64,000 bases of DNA from the NCBI RefSeq assembly GCF_030812475.1, contig NZ_JAUSSR010000007.1:1-64000 (forward strand), in the 5' to 3' direction. The translations under genes were made by a program, and so were the position numbers. The notes under the pieces are model-generated. The model saw nothing but the letters and a program-made list of their open reading frames with translations. It was not told where the DNA came from and made no database searches. Below are positions 16,863 to 26,044 of the stretch, piece by piece. Position 1 is the first letter of the stretch; the number at the start of each line of letters is the position of its first letter. This stretch comes from Pseudomonas lini (lineage in GTDB: Bacteria > Pseudomonadota > Gammaproteobacteria > Pseudomonadales > Pseudomonadaceae).

Positions 16863-18529
16863 CGGTTCTGGAGCCGATGTCCGAGCGCGCGATCATTCTC
16901 GCGCCGCTGGGACGTGACAGCCAGATTGCCCTGATGATGCTCAATGAAGCGGGTTTTAACGGCGTCATCACCCGCGATCTGGTGGGCCTTTGCAGTGAGT
17001 TGACGCGAGGCGCGGGAATGCTGCTGATCTCTTCCGAGGCATTGCTGGGCAGTGATCTTGCGCCGCTGCTCGACCTGATCGAGCAACAGCCGGCCTGGTC
17101 GGACTTGCCGATTGTGTTACTGACCTACCATGGCGGCCCGGAACAGAACCCGGCGTCGCGGCTCGGTCCACAACTGGGCAATGTCACCTTTCTCGAGCGG
17201 CCTTTTCATCCCGTGACCCTGATCAGCCTGGTGACCACCGCGTTGCGCGGTCGACGACGACAGTACGAAGCCAGGGATCGGTTGATCGATCTGAGTCAAA
17301 GCGAGCTGCGGTTGCAGAACACCCTCGAAACCCTCGAACAGCAGGTCGAGGAACGCACCGCACAGCTGCGCAACAACGAAGAAGCCCTGCGCCAGTCACA
17401 GAAAATGGAAGCGGTCGGCCAACTCACCGGCGGCATCGCCCATGACTTCAACAACATGTTGACCGGTATCATCGGCAGCCTGGAGTTACTGCGACGGCGC
17501 CTGGCCCGTGGCCGCATCGAAGACCTGGACAGCCTGATCGACCTGGGGGTGACTTCGGCCAACCGCGCGGCTAGCCTGACCCACCGCCTGCTGGCCTTCT
17601 CCCGGCGCCAGTCACTGGACTCCAAACCCGTGCAGATGAACACCCTGGTGGTTTCCATGGGGGAGTTGCTGCAACGCAGTATCAACGAAAGCATTCAACT
17701 GGACATGCAGCTCAGCGATCAGCTGTGGGTGGCCGAAGCCGACCCCAATCAACTGGAAAGCGCCCTGCTCAACCTGGTGATCAATGCACGCGATGCCATG
17801 CCCGATGGCGGCCAACTGGTGGTGAAGACCCGCAATCGGCACTTGGACCTCGCCTTCACCCAGGCCCACAGCAACCTCGACCCGGGCGACTATGTGATGC
17901 TCAGCGTCACCGACACCGGGTGCGGCATGCCGCAAAGCACCATCAACCGGGCCTTCGACCCGTTCTTTACCACCAAGCCGATCGGCCAGGGCACCGGCCT
18001 CGGGTTATCGATGATTTATGGCTTCAGCAAACAATCGCGCGGCCATGTCGCCATCCAGAGCGAAGTGGGCAACGGCACCACGGTGAGTTTATTCCTGCCG
18101 CGCTTCGGTGGCGATCTGCCCCGGGACGTTCCGGCAGACGTCCAGCACGCTCCATTCGCGCAACACGGCGAAACCGTGTTGATCGTCGAAGACGACCCGG
18201 CGGTGCGGATCTTGGTCCGTACCGTGTTGAGCGAACTGGGTTACGCCTTTGTCGAGGCCGCTGATGCCGACAGTGCGGTACCGATTCTGGATTCGGCGCA
18301 ACGGATCGACCTGATGATCAGCGATGTCGGCCTGCCGGGCATGAATGGCCGGCAGTTGGCGGAAATCGGCCGGCAGTACCGGCCTGAACTCAAGGTGCTG
18401 TTCATCACCGGCTACGCCGAACACGCCGCGGTGCGCGGCGGCTTCCTTGACCCGGGCATGCAGATGATCACCAAGCCGTTCACCTTTGACCTGTTGACGG
18501 CGAAGGTGCGGGAGATGATCCGGATCTGA
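16859..18529 (+). CDS. Hybrid histidine kinase with N-terminal pseudo-receiver
   Basis: The start is the GTG of a GTGA overlap with the KaiC-like gene. The 556-residue soluble protein has three parts. Residues about 8-125 have a receiver-like fold whose acceptor strand reads [11 protein letters not shown] and lacks the phospho-aspartate, while a late FLERPF resembles the K-P-F motif without lysine. A coiled coil (about 140-185) leads to the kinase core, with His in [14 protein letters not shown] (about 190) and ATPase boxes [10 protein letters not shown] and [13 protein letters not shown] canonical C-terminal receiver (about 438-556) has IVEDD, the acceptor Asp in [12 protein letters not shown] and TKPF. 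It has no membrane segment, so its input may be the KaiC-like protein. Confidence 0.9.
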   Translation: MTVLEPMSERAIILAPLGRDSQIALMMLNEAGFNGVITRDLVGLCSELTRGAGMLLISSEALLGSDLAPLLDLIEQQPAWSDLPIVLLTYHGGPEQNPASRLGPQLGNVTFLERPFHPVTLISLVTTALRGRRRQYEARDRLIDLSQSELRLQNTLETLEQQVEERTAQLRNNEEALRQSQKMEAVGQLTGGIAHDFNNMLTGIIGSLELLRRRLARGRIEDLDSLIDLGVTSANRAASLTHRLLAFSRRQSLDSKPVQMNTLVVSMGELLQRSINESIQLDMQLSDQLWVAEADPNQLESALLNLVINARDAMPDGGQLVVKTRNRHLDLAFTQAHSNLDPGDYVMLSVTDTGCGMPQSTINRAFDPFFTTKPIGQGTGLGLSMIYGFSKQSRGHVAIQSEVGNGTTVSLFLPRFGGDLPRDVPADVQHAPFAQHGETVLIVEDDPAVRILVRTVLSELGYAFVEAADADSAVPILDSAQRIDLMISDVGLPGMNGRQLAEIGRQYRPELKVLFITGYAEHAAVRGGFLDPGMQMITKPFTFDLLTAKVREMIRI

Positions 18530-18537
18530 AGCCCTCC

Positions 18538-18656
18538 CCTGTAGGAGCGAGCTTGCTCCGGGCGGCGTTCCGAAGATGGATTCCAGAGCACCGCGTGTCA
18601 TCCAGCAAACACGCGCTATCATTAACGACCATCGCGAGCGGGCTCGCTGCTACGAG
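18538..18656. repeat. REP pair
   Basis: GTAGGAGCGAGCTTGCTCCG at 18541 and the opposing ATCGCGAGCGGGCTCGCTGC near 18631 form an inverted REP pair between two convergent genes. The second unit runs into the stop codon of the receiver gene at 18650. Confidence 0.75.
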
Positions 18657-19027
18657 AGCATCTTCTGCATCAGCTCCTGCAGCACATCCAGGTCGAACGG
18701 CTTGCCCAGGATCGGCGCCTTGCGCGTGATCGGGCTGTCGGTCTCGCGTATTTCCTGCGGATAGCCACTGATGAATATCACCTTCAGCTCAGGTCGCAGT
18801 TTCACGGCGGGTTCGGCGATCTGTACGCCCGAGATCCCGCCAGGCAAGCGGAAGTCCGTGATCATCATGTCCAGGTGCGGCTTGCTCGCCAGGATTTCGA
18901 AGGCCTGCTCACCGTTTTCGGCCTGCAGCACCCGGTAGCCCTCACCCGACAGATAGGCCGATAGCACCATCAATATCGAGGGGTCATCTTCGACGATCAG
19001 TACGACGTCTTGTGCATCTTCACTCAT
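18650..19027 (-). CDS. Single-domain response regulator
   Basis: This 125-residue stand-alone receiver has the acidic pair IVEDDPS, the acceptor Asp in MMITDFRLPGG, a Ser switch in FISGYP and the invariant Lys in LGKPFDL. There is no output domain, so it probably passes phosphate or acts by binding partners. The ATG at 19027 (AAAGGC upstream) is preferred over a TTG seven codons earlier. It lies downstream of the REC-histidine kinase gene in the same direction (77-base gap) and probably belongs to the same operon. Confidence 0.88.
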   Translation of the reverse strand: MSEDAQDVVLIVEDDPSILMVLSAYLSGEGYRVLQAENGEQAFEILASKPHLDMMITDFRLPGGISGVQIAEPAVKLRPELKVIFISGYPQEIRETDSPITRKAPILGKPFDLDVLQELMQKMLS

Positions 19028-19104
19028 GGGTAGCCTTTGTTCGGTCAATAGCTGCTGATACGACCGTGGGGTCGATCAGAGGTTGCGTTTAGCTGGCTGT
19101 TTTC

Positions 19105-20286
19105 CTACAGCGGCAGACAAACGCGAAACAAGGCGCCTTCGCCAATCCGGCTCTGGACGGTAATGGAACCGCCATGGGCGGTCACAATCTGTTCTGAAAT
19201 AAACAACCCCAGGCCCAACCCGGCGACGGCATGTTTAGCCGTGACCCGCTCGAACTGCTGGAAAATGCGCTTCTGGTTTTCCTCACTAATGCCGATTCCC
19301 AGATCCTGCACTTCCACCAGCGCCTGGCCGCTCTCACTGTACACCTTCACGGTGATCGGACTCTTGGCGCCGTACCGTAAAGCGTTCGTCAACAAATTGG
19401 AAATGACCTGTTCGATGCGAAACTCGTCCCAGTGGCCCACCACCGGCTGCCCGGCCTGCAAGGTGACGGAGGACTCGGCGGCTTCGATCTGCGGCGCAAA
19501 GTTCTGTAACAAATCCCTGACCAGCGCCGACAAATCGAAACGCGTCGGCCGGATCGACAGCTTGCCGGTGCGAATTCGCGACACATCCAGCATATCTTCG
19601 ATCAGGCGGATCAGGCTTTTGATCTGCCGTTCGTCGCGATCGACCATTGCGTGCATCTTTTCCAGGGTAAACGCCGCTGCATTATCCCGGGCCAGGTGCA
19701 TCTTGCGCAGCTGGGTTTCAAGTATCAGGCCATTGAGCGGCGTGCGGACTTCGTGAGCGACGATCGACATGAAATCATCGCGCATGCGTATCGCCTGTTG
19801 CAGTTCGAGCTGGGTGCGCTGCAACTGCTCGAGCAATGCCGCCTGTTCGCGCCGGCTTTGTTCCAGCGCTTCGACCTGTTGTTTCATCGCTTTGCTCTGG
19901 CGGAACAGATCGACGAATACATTGACCTTGCTCTTGACCGCGTGGATATCCAAGGGCTTGTAGAGGAAGTCCACCGCACCGCTTTCGTAGCCCTTGAATG
20001 CGTAATTGAGCTCGCGACCGCCAGCGCTGACAAATACGATCGGAATGTTTCGTGTCTTTTCGGTGCCACGCATCAGCTCCGCCAGTTCGAAACCATTCAT
20101 GCCGGGCATCTGCACGTCGAGAATGGCCATGGCGAATTCGTGCTGCAGCAGCAGGGACAAGGCTTCGTCAGCCGACAAGGCTTTATAGACGATACGGTCT
20201 TCACGCTTGATCAACGCTTCGAGCGCCAACAGGTTTTCCGGCAAATCGTCGACGATCAGCAGTTTGGCTTGGATGTTACTTAGCAT
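19105..20286 (-). CDS. Response regulator-histidine kinase hybrid
   Basis: This 393-residue soluble protein has an N-terminal receiver (residues 8-125; IVDDLPENLLAL, acceptor Asp in AILDVQMPGMNG, Lys in FLYKPLD). A short coiled coil (about 130-165) leads to a HisKA domain with His in IVAHEVRTPLNGL (about 178) and a HATPase domain with NLLTNALRYG and GLGLGLFISEQI. The order REC-HK suggests the kinase activity is set by phosphorylation of its own receiver, probably from the large hybrid kinase upstream in this operon. It overlaps the cheB-like gene by seven bases. Confidence 0.9.
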   Translation of the reverse strand: MLSNIQAKLLIVDDLPENLLALEALIKREDRIVYKALSADEALSLLLQHEFAMAILDVQMPGMNGFELAELMRGTEKTRNIPIVFVSAGGRELNYAFKGYESGAVDFLYKPLDIHAVKSKVNVFVDLFRQSKAMKQQVEALEQSRREQAALLEQLQRTQLELQQAIRMRDDFMSIVAHEVRTPLNGLILETQLRKMHLARDNAAAFTLEKMHAMVDRDERQIKSLIRLIEDMLDVSRIRTGKLSIRPTRFDLSALVRDLLQNFAPQIEAAESSVTLQAGQPVVGHWDEFRIEQVISNLLTNALRYGAKSPITVKVYSESGQALVEVQDLGIGISEENQKRIFQQFERVTAKHAVAGLGLGLFISEQIVTAHGGSITVQSRIGEGALFRVCLPL

Positions 20287-20873
20287 GCTATTCGTTCCAG
20301 CTCGACAAGCAGACGGCCGATGCCGCGCAGGGGAAGGATGTGGTCTGGCGCAAGGATATCCAGCGCGGCCAGGGGCATGGTCGCGACCTGGGCCTCGTCC
20401 GGATCCTGCACGATGGTCAGACCGCCACGCTGCTTGACCTGGGCCAGGCCACGCGCGCCGTCGCGATTGGCGCCGGTCAGCAACACCGCAGCCAGCGCCG
20501 GGCCATACGCATCGGCAGCCGACTCGAACAGGTAATCGATGGCGGGACGCGAATAATGCACGCGGTCCTCCAGGCTCAAGGAAAAGCTACGGTCCTGCTC
20601 TACCGACAAGTGATACCCAGGCCCGGCGAAATACAGGGTTCCGGCTTCGATCCACGTCTTGTCGCGGGCCTCCAGCACCGGTAGGGACACTCTTCGCGCA
20701 AAGACTTCGGCAAGTTGACTGCGACCTGCTTCAGGCAGGTGCAGCACTACAATGATTGGCAGGACGAAGCCTTTGCGCAGCGGGCCGAGGAGCCTGAGCA
20801 ACGCCTCCACGCCGCCCGCCGAGGCGCCGATCACAATCGCTTCCATACACGGCAATTCCTTTGCACTGTTCAT
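20280..20873 (-). CDS. CheB-type methylesterase domain protein
   Basis: This 197-residue protein is the catalytic half of the chemotaxis methylesterase CheB without its receiver domain. The catalytic triad is visible: Ser in IGASAGGVEALL, His in VVLHLPEAGRSQL and Asp in LLTGANRDGARGL. CheB removes methyl groups from, or deamidates, glutamyl residues of chemoreceptors. Here, next to CheR and hybrid kinases rather than a receptor, it more likely modifies a partner in this signalling cluster. It overlaps CheR by four bases. Confidence 0.88.
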   Translation of the reverse strand: MNSAKELPCMEAIVIGASAGGVEALLRLLGPLRKGFVLPIIVVLHLPEAGRSQLAEVFARRVSLPVLEARDKTWIEAGTLYFAGPGYHLSVEQDRSFSLSLEDRVHYSRPAIDYLFESAADAYGPALAAVLLTGANRDGARGLAQVKQRGGLTIVQDPDEAQVATMPLAALDILAPDHILPLRGIGRLLVELERIAC

Positions 20874-21703
20874 GATTTGCGGTAAATCCGTTCTTGTTTG
20901 ATCAGGGGCTCGAACTGGTTGCCGTACGCAGAGAAATCCGGGGTCTCCTTGCTACCCAGCACCAGGAATCCTCGGTGGCAAAGGGAGTCGTGGAACAAAC
21001 CAAAAGCGCGATCCTGCAATTTTTTATTAAAATAAATCAATACGTTACGACATGAAATTAATTGGGTTTCTGAAAACACACTGTCCGTCGCCAGACTGTG
21101 GTCGGCGAAGGTCACGTTGTCACATAGCGTCTTGTCGAAAATGGCGTACCCATAGGCGGCGGTGTAGTAGTCGGCAAACGACTGCTGGCCACCTGCCTGC
21201 TGGTAGTTGCGAGTGTAGGCGCGGACATTCTCCATGGAGAAAATCCCTTGCTTGGCTTTGTCCAGCGAACGCGGATTGATGTCGGTGGCGTAGATGATGG
21301 TGCGATCCAGCAACCCCTCTTCGCGCAGCAGAATCGCCATCGAATAGACTTCTTCGCCGGTGCTGCAACCGGCGATCCAGATCTTGATGGAAGGATAGGT
21401 CTTGAGCAACGGCACCACTTCCTGGCGGATGGCGAGGAAATGCGAGGGGTCGCGAAACATTTCACTGACAGGAATCGTCAGCGATTGCAGCAATTGCATG
21501 AACGCTGTCGGATCGTGGAGCACCTTCTCTTGCAACGCCGAAATGGTGGTGCACTCGAACTGGGTCAACGCGTGGTTGACGCGACGTTTGATCGACGCGC
21601 CGGAATAATCGCGAAAATCATAGCTGTACTTGAGGTAAATCGCCTCGATCAGCAAGCGCAATTCGATTTCGCTGTTTCGCTCCCCTGGATAAATGCTTTC
21701 CAC
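20870..21703 (-). CDS. CheR-type protein-glutamate methyltransferase
   Basis: This 277-residue SAM-dependent methyltransferase has an N-terminal helical domain (YSYDFRDYSGASIKRRV, residues about 25-42), then the CheR core with VSEMFRDPSHF, the SAM loop IWIAGCSTGEEVYSMAILL (about 110-128), IYATDIN and the NVLIYFNKKLQ segment. The start is uncertain: GTG at 21703 overlaps the kinase stop by one base, and another GTG at 21730 is possible; the 21703 start fits coupling. It methylates glutamates of a signalling partner, with the CheB-type protein as the opposing enzyme. Confidence 0.88.
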   Translation of the reverse strand: MESIYPGERNSEIELRLLIEAIYLKYSYDFRDYSGASIKRRVNHALTQFECTTISALQEKVLHDPTAFMQLLQSLTIPVSEMFRDPSHFLAIRQEVVPLLKTYPSIKIWIAGCSTGEEVYSMAILLREEGLLDRTIIYATDINPRSLDKAKQGIFSMENVRAYTRNYQQAGGQQSFADYYTAAYGYAIFDKTLCDNVTFADHSLATDSVFSETQLISCRNVLIYFNKKLQDRAFGLFHDSLCHRGFLVLGSKETPDFSAYGNQFEPLIKQERIYRKS

Positions 21704-24700
21704 TAAATGCGTTCCATCTTCGGCAGCCACACGCGAATCAGCGAGAACAGGCGATCCAGGTCAATGGGCTTGGCCAGGTAATCATTGGAGCCGGCCTGCA
21801 GGCAGCGCTCCTGATCATCCTTCATGGCCTTGGCCGTCACCGCAATGATCGGCAACTTGCGCCAGCGCGGATCTTTGCGGATCAGGCTGGTGGCTTCGAA
21901 ACCATCCATCTCCGGCATCATCACATCCATCAACACCAGATCGATGTCCTCGATTTCATTCAAACGTTCAATCGCCTCGCGGCCGTTGCGACCAATGACC
22001 ACGACCGCCCCCTTGTGCTCCAGCGCACTGGTCAGGGCGAAGATGTTGCGCACATCGTCGTCCACCAGCAGCACTTTACGGCCCTCGAAGACCTTGTCGC
22101 GGCTGCGCGCGGTCTTGAGCATCCGCTGCCGTTCATGGGACAACCCGGATTCGACTTTGTGCAGAAAGAGTGTGACCTCATCCAGCAGACGCTCGGGCGA
22201 GCGCGCTCCCTTGATGATGATCGAGCGCGAATACTTGCGCAGTTCGGCTTCCTCGTCCCGGGTCAGGTTGCGTCCGGTGTAGACGATCACCGGCGGGAAC
22301 GAGCAGATATCCTCGGTGGACATGCGCTTGAGCAGATCGTTGCCGAGCATGTCCGGCAGCTTCAGGTCGATGATCATGCAGTCGAAAACAGTCGTGCGCA
22401 GCAGGTTCAGTGCTTCCTGAGCCAGGCCCACGGCGGTGATCTCGATGTCATCATCCCCGATCAGCCGGGCAATGCTGTCCCGTTGCACATCGTCGTCTTC
22501 AACCAGCAGCACACGCTTGACTTTCTGGGTCAGCTTGGCTTCGAGGCGTGCGAACACGTCCTTGAGTTCTTCGCGGGTGGTCGGCTTGACCGCATACCCG
22601 ATGGCGCCCATGTGCATGGCGGCTTCGACGCGATCTTCCACAGAGATGACGTGCACCGGAATGTGTCGGGTCTGCGCGTGTTCCTTCAGTCGCTGCAAGA
22701 CGGTCAATCCGGAATGATCCGGCAGGCGCATGTCCAGCAGGATGGCGTCCGGGATGAACTCCCTGGCCAGGTCGTAGCCTTCGTCGGCCCCGTGGGCCAC
22801 CAGGCACTGATATCCCAGCTCATGGGCCAGGTCGTAGAGAATATGCGCAAAGTTGGGCTCATCCTCCACCACCAGGATGCACCGTGTGGCGAATGGCGCC
22901 TTTGCGCGATCGTCGTCGAAACGCGGGATGTCGACTGCAGCGATCAGCGGCACTGGCGTCGTTGGCGCGACTCTCGGGCTCATGGCCACCGGTGAGGCCG
23001 TCATCGGCTCGACCGGTTCATCCCCCGGTTCAACGTACTGCCGTGGCAAGACCAGGGTAAACACACTGCCCTGCCCTGGCTCACTGGCAACACTAATGGA
23101 ACCGCCAAGCAATGCCGCCAGGTCACGGGAAATCGACAGGCCCAGGCCGGTGCCGCCGTAACGGCGGTTAGTGGTGCCATCAGCCTGGCGGAAGGCTTCG
23201 AAAATACTGTCCTGCTGATCCGCCGCGATGCCAATCCCGGAGTCGCGAACGATAAAGGCGATCCCGTCGCCAGGCTGGTCGGCCACTGTCAGGCTGACCG
23301 AACCTTTTTCAGTGAATTTCACCGCGTTGGAGAGCAGGTTCTTGATGACCTGCTCCAGGCGCTGGCGGTCGGTATAGATCATTAACGGCGCGTCCTGCTG
23401 CAACTCGACCTGCAGCTCCAGCTGCTTGTTTGCAGCCAACGGCTGGAACATCTCGCGCAATCCCTCCACCAGGCGCGCGACGCTGGTGTTCTCCGGACGC
23501 ACCTCGAGCTTGCCGGCCTCGACCTTGGAGATGTCGAGAATGTCGTTGATCAGGTTGAGCAAGTCATTGCCGGCGGAGTAGATCGACTCGGCGAACTTGA
23601 CCTGCTCGGCGCTGAGGTTTTGCTGAGGGTTTTCCGCCAGCAGCTTGGCCAGGATCAATGAGCTGTTCAGCGGCGTGCGCAACTCATGGGACATGTTGGC
23701 GAGGAATTCGGACTTGTACTTGCTCGAACGCTGCAGCTCTTCGGCGCGCTCTTCGAGCTGGATCTGCACCTGATTGAGCTTGGTGTTCTTCTGGTCCATG
23801 GCGTCGCGCTGATCGGCCAGGATCTGCGCCTGATCGGCGAGTTGCTCATTGGTCTGTTCAAGCTCGACCTGCTGGGTTTCCAGGTGCGCCTGGGACTCCT
23901 TGAGAATCCGCGATTGCTCTTCCAGCTCTTCGTTGGCGGTCTTGAGTTCTTCCTGCTGAACCTGCAGCTCTTCGTTGAGCTGCTGGGTTTCGGCCAGCAC
24001 TTCCTGCAGACGCTGGCGATAGCGTGCCGCTTCGATCGACGTACCGATGTTGCTGGCAATCACTTCAAGCAATTCGACATCGCGCTCGTCGACAGGTCGC
24101 AGAAAACCCAGCTCGATCACCCCGTTGATCCGGTCATCGTCACTGGTCGGCACCACCAGCACGCTATGGGGCAAGCCTTCGCCGAGGCCGGAGCTGACCT
24201 TGAAGTAGTCACTCGGTACGTTGTCAAGGCGGATCAAGCGAGCCTGTTGCACGACCTGGCCGACAATGCCTTCGCCGCTGTGGATCTGTTGGTCAAGCGC
24301 TTCCTGTTCCCGGGAAAAACCATAAGAGGCAACGCGCTTGAGACCGCCGTGTTCTTCACGGATATAAATAGCCGCCACCGCCGTACCGAGGTACTGCGCG
24401 CAAAACTGCAGAATGTTACGCCCGAGCACATTGAGTGACAGCTGCCCCAGCACTTGTTCGGCCAGTTCGGTCTGGCCGTTGCGCAGCCAGGCCTGCTGTT
24501 CCAGGCGGCGGGCGCTGGCCTGTTGCGCGGCGAGGTTGGCACTGTAGCTTTGTGAAAGATTGAGCAGATCCCGGCGGCCGATGTAGGCCAACAATGCGCT
24601 GATACCGGCAATGAACACCAGATAAAGGCCGATGCTCCAGATGGTAGTGCGGCGCACGTCCTCGTTACGCGAGGTGCGCAACTGCTGTTCCATGTCGATC

Positions 24701-25194
24701 ACATCTTCGAATTGTTTGCGGATCTCGTCGGTCAGGCGTTTGCCCCGCCCGGCCTGGACCGCGCCGCGATAGTCGCCGCGGGCGCGCTGCAAATCGATCA
24801 TTGTTGTGGCGTAAGCGGCCCATTCATCCTGCAAAGCCTGCAGCCGGTGCAGGCGGTCGGTCTGCACCGGGTTATCCGCCGTCAGTTCGAGCAAGGTTCC
24901 CAAGACGACCGCGATTCGCGGCTTCGCCGTTTCGTAGGGTTCGAGAAACTGCTCGTCGCCGGTGAGCAAGAAGCCGCGCATCCCGGTTTCCAGATCGACG
25001 GTCAGTTTTATCGATTCATTGGCATTATTGATCACCCGGTCGGTATGTTCGACCCACTGGATCACCGACAGCAGATAAGCGATCAGGGAAGCGAAGAACA
25101 CGGCACTGAGTACGCCGACACCCAACGGCAGACTCACGTTGCGGCTCAGGAGTTTACGAAAACGTTGCTCGTCAACCGAAGACGCGGAGGTCAT
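21703..25194 (-). CDS. CHASE3-GAF hybrid histidine kinase with three receivers
   Basis: This 1163-residue inner-membrane kinase has a TM helix (about 18-45), a periplasmic CHASE3 domain (about 45-180, with ETGMRGFLLTGDEQFLEPY), a second TM (about 190-215) and a GAF domain (about 245-385). A long coiled coil (about 390-490) and HisKA follow, with His in ANMSHELRTPLNSSL (about 502), then HATPase (about 610-720). Three receivers come next, starting near 770 (VVEDEPNF, Asp in ILLDMRLPDHSG), 893 (VEDDDVQRD, Asp in MIIDLKLPDM) and 1035 (VDDDVRNIF, Asp in VLMDVMMPEMDG). The ATG at 25194 with AAGGC upstream is chosen; the longer frame from 25281 has no site. It is the first gene of the minus-strand signalling operon running to 18650. 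Confidence 0.92.
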   Translation of the reverse strand: MTSASSVDEQRFRKLLSRNVSLPLGVGVLSAVFFASLIAYLLSVIQWVEHTDRVINNANESIKLTVDLETGMRGFLLTGDEQFLEPYETAKPRIAVVLGTLLELTADNPVQTDRLHRLQALQDEWAAYATTMIDLQRARGDYRGAVQAGRGKRLTDEIRKQFEDVIDMEQQLRTSRNEDVRRTTIWSIGLYLVFIAGISALLAYIGRRDLLNLSQSYSANLAAQQASARRLEQQAWLRNGQTELAEQVLGQLSLNVLGRNILQFCAQYLGTAVAAIYIREEHGGLKRVASYGFSREQEALDQQIHSGEGIVGQVVQQARLIRLDNVPSDYFKVSSGLGEGLPHSVLVVPTSDDDRINGVIELGFLRPVDERDVELLEVIASNIGTSIEAARYRQRLQEVLAETQQLNEELQVQQEELKTANEELEEQSRILKESQAHLETQQVELEQTNEQLADQAQILADQRDAMDQKNTKLNQVQIQLEERAEELQRSSKYKSEFLANMSHELRTPLNSSLILAKLLAENPQQNLSAEQVKFAESIYSAGNDLLNLINDILDISKVEAGKLEVRPENTSVARLVEGLREMFQPLAANKQLELQVELQQDAPLMIYTDRQRLEQVIKNLLSNAVKFTEKGSVSLTVADQPGDGIAFIVRDSGIGIAADQQDSIFEAFRQADGTTNRRYGGTGLGLSISRDLAALLGGSISVASEPGQGSVFTLVLPRQYVEPGDEPVEPMTASPVAMSPRVAPTTPVPLIAAVDIPRFDDDRAKAPFATRCILVVEDEPNFAHILYDLAHELGYQCLVAHGADEGYDLAREFIPDAILLDMRLPDHSGLTVLQRLKEHAQTRHIPVHVISVEDRVEAAMHMGAIGYAVKPTTREELKDVFARLEAKLTQKVKRVLLVEDDDVQRDSIARLIGDDDIEITAVGLAQEALNLLRTTVFDCMIIDLKLPDMLGNDLLKRMSTEDICSFPPVIVYTGRNLTRDEEAELRKYSRSIIIKGARSPERLLDEVTLFLHKVESGLSHERQRMLKTARSRDKVFEGRKVLLVDDDVRNIFALTSALEHKGAVVVIGRNGREAIERLNEIEDIDLVLMDVMMPEMDGFEATSLIRKDPRWRKLPIIAVTAKAMKDDQERCLQAGSNDYLAKPIDLDRLFSLIRVWLPKMERI

Positions 25195-25446
25195 GGGGAA
25201 GCCTTGTCGATCTGTTGAAAACCAGGGAGTTTGCCCCAAAACCGCTACCGCGATCCAACTTTCCGACAGGTTTTCGCGCAAAATCCTACATTCAGCTGCT
25301 TGCGGCGCAAAGGAGCGGTTATCCTAGCCAGCTATCCTTTTTTCATCAGTGCCGGGAACTTGTCGGGATCCGTCACTTACTCATGTTAGAGCCCGGCAGT
25401 TTCGATCGACCGGCCACCGCCCTTTCAACCTTTGAGAACCCTTACT

Positions 25447-25806
25447 ATGTCCTCTGATGCGTCCATCATCCTTGTCGTCGAAGACGACGCCATCGTCCGC
25501 ATGCTGATCGTCGATGTGCTGGAGGAACTGGAGTTCAAGGTGCTCGAGGCCGATGGCAGCGAACAGGCACTGGAATTTCTCAACGACGAAGATCAGCACA
25601 TCGACCTGATGATGACCGACGTCGGCCTGCCGGTGATGGATGGCCGCGAACTGGCCACGCAGGCGCGGATGTTGCGTCCTGAACTGCCAGTCCTGTTCGC
25701 CAGCGGTTATGCAGAAAGCATCCAGGTGCCGGAAGGGATGCAGGTGATTGGCAAGCCGTTCTCCATCGACCAGCTGCGCGACAAGGTCAAGAGCATGCTT
25801 AGCTGA
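25447..25806 (+). CDS. Single-domain response regulator
   Basis: This 119-residue receiver has VVEDDAIVRML, acceptor Asp in MMTDVGLPVMDG, FASGYAE and the conserved Lys in IGKPFSI. It has no output domain. It diverges from the large hybrid kinase with about 250 bases between the two starts and closely resembles the C-terminal receiver of the KaiC-linked kinase. It is probably a phosphate acceptor or adaptor in the same cluster. Confidence 0.88.
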   Translation: MSSDASIILVVEDDAIVRMLIVDVLEELEFKVLEADGSEQALEFLNDEDQHIDLMMTDVGLPVMDGRELATQARMLRPELPVLFASGYAESIQVPEGMQVIGKPFSIDQLRDKVKSMLS

Positions 25807-26044
25807 TCCAGTAATGCAGATTCTTACTATTGGATTATCCTGAAAACCAGTCGTTATAACTGACACCGTAACTGTCAGGCTTTAACGACCGGTGTCTGCA
25901 CGAAATAAAAAGCACAACATATCGACTATTCCGTCAATGATAATTGGCCTTACACTGTATCCAACCCCATACACATCACATTGAGCAAAGGCCTCTTCGC
26001 TGGCTTACCTACGCCTGTCGCCCCATCAAAAAAAGGACTTATTG

